A DNA stretch of 64,000 nucleotides from Phaseolus vulgaris (lineage: Eukaryota; Streptophyta; Magnoliopsida; Fabales; Fabaceae), in contig NC_023751.2 of the NCBI RefSeq assembly GCF_000499845.2, positions 35,391,309 to 35,455,308 on the forward strand. Reading direction: 5' to 3'. The notes beneath the pieces were generated by a model. The model worked only from the letters and a program-made list of their open reading frames with translations. It did not search any database and was not told where the DNA came from. The position numbers were made by a program, and so were the translations under genes. Numbering within the stretch: position 1 is the stretch's first letter; every line of letters begins with the position of its first letter. Below, piece after piece: positions 60,426 through 64,000 of this stretch.

Positions 60426-62600
60426 AAAAATTATTTAAAGTGTATGAAATTTCAGTCTATAAACTGTTGTATTAAAAAATGGATCCTACTCATTTAATGC
60501 GTAACTTGATGTTTGAGTTTTGTACAATGAAACATGTTTAGGCTTTTTCTTTCTAAGGAATGGGATATTTATTTATGTGTGATTGCAAGTTTTTAAAAAT
60601 ATAAAATAATAATTTACAATAACAAACTTATGATAATAACATCTGGCTAAAAAAAATCTGGGAAACCAAATAAAAAAATGGGAAAATATGTGAAAGAGAA
60701 AACTGCCTAAAATCCTTCTCCAATATATATTTATAATAAAAAACTTGAAATTACTTTGTACCAAGTTCATAAATAATAAGATTAAATATAAATTCTGAAG
60801 TTCTTCATAATTTATTACCACACCAAGTTGCAGTAAAAGTATATATAATGATTTTTGTTAAGTACTAAAAAGTAATTTAAAATAACTTTCTGACTATAAT
60901 TAAATAGGCATATTAACCTTTAGAAAGTATATTAAGAGAATATAAAACAATTATCTGCATACTTCAAAAGGTCAAGAAAAGTTTTAAGAAAAGATAAGAA
61001 ATGTTAAGTTCTCATTGGTTGTAATGCATGGACATAGAAAATATGGATATAAGGCAATTTCTTTTTCAAAAATTCAAAAACTATATAAATTATAAATTTA
61101 TATAATCCTTTTAAAGTTTTTTATTGAATTTTTTTTATTGAAGTTTTATCATAAAATAATTATGACTTTTAATTTTAAAAAAATAAGATCATTAAAACGT
61201 GTAATTCACAATTTATTTATTTTTACTTTTAGATTATGCATTTTGATTTTTTTTTTTTAATTTTGGACTGTATATTGACTTTTGATTGTACAAGAAGTTA
61301 TTTTTGCAAGAATTTTTTTTATTGCATAATTTGAAAGTCATTTTTATATGACAAGTTTTCTTTATTGAAAAATTTAAAATTTATTTATTTTTTATAAAAA
61401 AACTTATGGGTTATGTAATATGAGAATAATCAATTTGGAAAATACAAATATAATTTTTTTTTACTCAAAAATAATTTTCAAATTGTATAATTTAGAGAGT
61501 GGCAGTAAAGAAACAATTTAGTTTTTTAATGAAGTCATGGAGGTGTACATGAAAACTACAGGGTACAGAAAGAAATGGCCAGAAATGACTTAGAAATAGT
61601 TCCAACTCTAATTAGAAACACAAGTTAAAAAAATCTCGAAGCATGGATCAATTGATGGACTACTTTCTACACCCCATATTCCTTCATGCACTTCATCAAG
61701 TTCCCCAAATCACGAAATTAGTTCCTGAGCTCTTGCTTTTGCCAAAACAATACAATGTTAAACCCTAAAAAACCATGTAAATAATTAAAATATCTCACAA
61801 AAATAATTTTAAAAATTATTCAGTAATATATCTTTCAAAATATACTATATATAAAAAAAATTGGTTTGTAACATATATTCAGAACATTATTTATATTTTA
61901 AAATGTATTCTACATCAACTTTTCAAAATGCATTTCACTGAATAAAATAGTTTCAGAAATGAAGTAAGTAAGCAGTTTTTGTAGGCTTTCTCATTGTTAT
62001 AATTTTAAAATATTATTAGGAATCAAATTAGAAAACAATTTTGTATACATTAGAGAGTTTCCTTATATAATGTTACAAATTATAAATGACAGTGTTTGAT
62101 AAGAGAAAAAAATATTAAAATATTTTTATTTACTAAATTAATCTTTTGGAAATCAAATTTATATTCTATTGTCCAAATAAGAATTTTTATTTTTCATTTC
62201 AAAAATTAAAAAATATCTAGTATGTATTGTATGGAATAAAGACCATCTAAATGAAAAATATTTATCAATGAATGTTTCATTAGTTTTTTTCTATCTCAAT
62301 TAAAAGATAAAAAAATTATAATATCTTGTGAAAACGTAAAAATCGGATACTATAATTAAAATACTAATTTATTTTAAATATTTTAAAATAACATATAATT
62401 TCCTACCATAATTGTAGGTTTTAGTAATTGAGAAATCTATCTTCAAATAATCACATTTAAAAAAATTAGTGTCCAATAATAACAATCACACTAATAATAA
62501 TAATGTAAAGTTTAAAATATATAATCTATAATAATGATAATAATAATAATAATAATATATAATATGTGATTTATAACTTAAAAAGCATTGGGATGTTCTA
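60426..62600. other. AT-rich intergenic DNA upstream of RPA49
   Basis: No gene recognised. It contains a short (TAA)n tract near 62536-62555. Confidence 0.55.
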
Positions 62601-62627
62601 TTTTATATAGCTCTAGGGTTGAGTTGG

Positions 62628-62639
62628 GGTTTAGGGTTT
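62628..62639 (-). promoter_or_regulatory. Telo-box upstream of RPA49
   Basis: The plus strand reads ggtttagggttt, the complement of AAACCCTAAACC; a second shorter copy (tagggttg) lies 15 bases before. Telo-boxes near the transcription start are typical of plant ribosome-biogenesis genes, which fits an RNA polymerase I subunit. Confidence 0.65.
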
Positions 62640-62940
62640 TCTCCATTCAGTAACAAACGCGGTCGAATCGGGGTCAACTCATCTTAACGGTGCGTTTTCC
62701 TGGAACACCTTCTTTGATTGATTTTCTCATTGGGTTTATGGTTTCATAATTTCTGTTACCTTTCTCTTTCTTTCTATTAATTTGTGTATTTTATTTAGGT
62801 TTTGCATAACAAATGACACTATTTGATTTAAAAATCTGTGAATTGTACTGTGCCTACGATTTTGTGTGTGAACAATGATTGCCGACGTTTCTGTTTATTC
62901 TTTGCTGTGAATTCTGAGAATTTTTAACTGATACAGTGTA

Positions 62941-64000
62941 ATGGATTCGGACACTGAGCCATCAAAATCCAAAACTCCCAAAAAGGAGAAGAATAAGAAG
63001 AACAAGAAGAAAAAAGATGTTGCCCCTCAACCTGATTCAATTGAGGTTGAGGTGGAGGTTGTCCGTGAGCACCCCAATATAACGCCTCCAATTGTTGGTT
63101 ATTTTCCTTCGGGCTTTGATCCGGTGAAGAATCATGCCAATGGTCACGGTCCCTGTGATTTTCAACTTTACAGGCACAGGAACATGTCCAAGAGGATGCA
63201 GGTTGTTGTTCGCCCTCCTAGGTCTTCGGTGGAATTTGTTGGAACCAGTTTTTCTGGCGAGGCTGCGGCTGGACAGCGGTCCATGTTCGCGCTTGGAGTC
63301 CTTGACAAGGAAGCTGGGTCCCTGAAGATTGTTCCCATTGCTGGTAATAAGGTAAAATGCGAAGGGGAAGAACAATTTCATTTGCCTTGCTGTTGAATAA
63401 GTCAGTGTGTATTGTGTTAATTAGTGGTTGCTGTTCAGGTTTTCAGATTGGAGCCAAAGGTTAAAGCTGTAGGCGCGGCTGACAATGAGCCTGCGAGCTC
63501 AGCACTTGAAGACATGACTCCACAGCAGATGTTTGCGGAGACTACTGCTATATGGGGAACAAAGAAGGATATAGAGAAGGTAATTTTTTTACTCATTTAG
63601 CCCATTTTGCTAGCTATGCTAATATCAACTAGTAAATCTGTTTCCACAGTGAAAAGTTGATATTAATTTGTGGATGTTTACAGAATTGCAGTGGCTAGAT
63701 ACTGTTAGTTTGAGTGGTAATAGTTGTGAAAAGGGACTGTGTTTCTTAACATAGTAAAACCTGTTAATTTGTTTGCTCCATGTGTGTTGGGTATGCTTAG
63801 AAGGGAAGGTGGGAAATTGGTAGGGAAGCAAAGGTGTAATGAATGATTTTTTTATTTATTAGTGATATGTATTATCTCACTAAGTGCGGTCAACTACATG
63901 AATCATGCAACATCAATTGGGCTTGGTGAAAAACTGAATTAGAGATATTATTATTCACCTTGAGATTCCTTTTAATAATTTATTCAAAAGTTGTTCTACT
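62941..64000 (+). CDS. RPA49: RNA polymerase I subunit RPA49 (partial, 5' end)
   Basis: Two exons lie in the window, 62941-63351 (137 codons) and 63439-63579 (47 codons), both in phase; the gene continues past 64000. The N-terminus is very lysine-rich (KKEKNKKNKKKKD), then EVEVVREHPNITPPIVGYFP and FALGVLDKEAGSLKIVPIAG, NKVFRLEPKV, and MTPQQMFAETTAIWGTKKDI. This is the order of the A49 dimerisation region, which pairs with A34.5 to form a TFIIF-like module of RNA polymerase I in the nucleolus. The ATG at 62941 is the first of this frame and has A at -1 and G at +4. The tandem winged-helix C-terminal half should lie beyond the window. Confidence 0.85.

Noticed and set aside
1..64000. CRISPR arrays, operons and other prokaryotic systems
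   Set aside because: The window is clearly plant nuclear DNA; no regularly spaced repeats of that kind were seen.
1..64000. tRNA, rRNA, snoRNA or miRNA genes
   Set aside because: I saw no convincing tRNA boxes or conserved RNA stems. The GGTTCAAA word near 9895 belongs to an LTR-element leader. A dedicated RNA scan would be needed to exclude small RNAs.

Overview
The window is plant nuclear DNA: intron-rich split genes with GT..AG junctions lie in a very AT-rich background full of plant transposable elements (copia, CACTA-like, TRIM, LINE). The repeat types and the style of the proteins suggest a legume, perhaps of the Phaseolus/Vigna/Glycine group; this is inference and the species cannot be fixed from the sequence alone.

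Layout. (1) 1-6.4 kb: a CIA2-type gene (+, 1567-2361) that lacks its usual C-terminal CCT domain and is followed at once by a dispersed repeat; then a 110-bp tandem repeat, a TRIM LTR fragment and a CACTA-like MITE. (2) 6.4-12.6 kb: a complete PHD-finger/homeodomain gene of HAT3.1 type (-, ten coding exons, 712 codons). (3) 12.6-18.8 kb: intergenic DNA with a dispersed repeat and a dead LINE. (4) 18.8-25.0 kb: a complete AP180/ANTH clathrin-assembly gene (+, fifteen exons, 593 codons) whose introns hold a TRIM, a candidate solo LTR, a LINE tail and a dispersed repeat. (5) 27.8-29.6 kb: a two-exon gene for an uncharacterised 164-residue protein (-). (6) 32.3-36.0 kb: a five-exon gene (+) for a HERPUD-like membrane protein, convergent with (7) 37.5-41.8 kb: a TBC1D5-like Rab-GAP gene (-, five exons, 893 codons) with a 35-residue internal tandem repeat. 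(8) 42.3-62.6 kb: a gene-free, TE-rich block with MITEs, TRIMs, a LINE remnant interrupted by a copia element with near-identical LTRs, and a MITE containing a solo LTR. (9) 62.9-64.0 kb: the 5' end of the RNA polymerase I subunit RPA49 gene (+), cut by the window edge.

The genes are independent housekeeping or regulatory loci, not a pathway cluster: chloroplast-import regulation, chromatin/transcription, endocytosis, ER membrane, Rab GTPase control and rRNA synthesis. From memory, CIA2 (At5g57180), a clathrin-assembly gene (At5g57200) and a TBC gene (At5g57210) are neighbours in Arabidopsis, so the order here looks like conserved microsynteny. All gene models were assembled by hand; in each complete model the exon lengths sum to a multiple of three. 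I found no wholly new biological system. The most interesting items are the copia element whose LTRs look fresh although its coding region is dead, its TA..TA termini, the truncated CIA2-like gene beside a repeat copy, the nested solo LTR, the miniature elements sharing one primer-binding site, and the tandem expansion inside the TBC protein.
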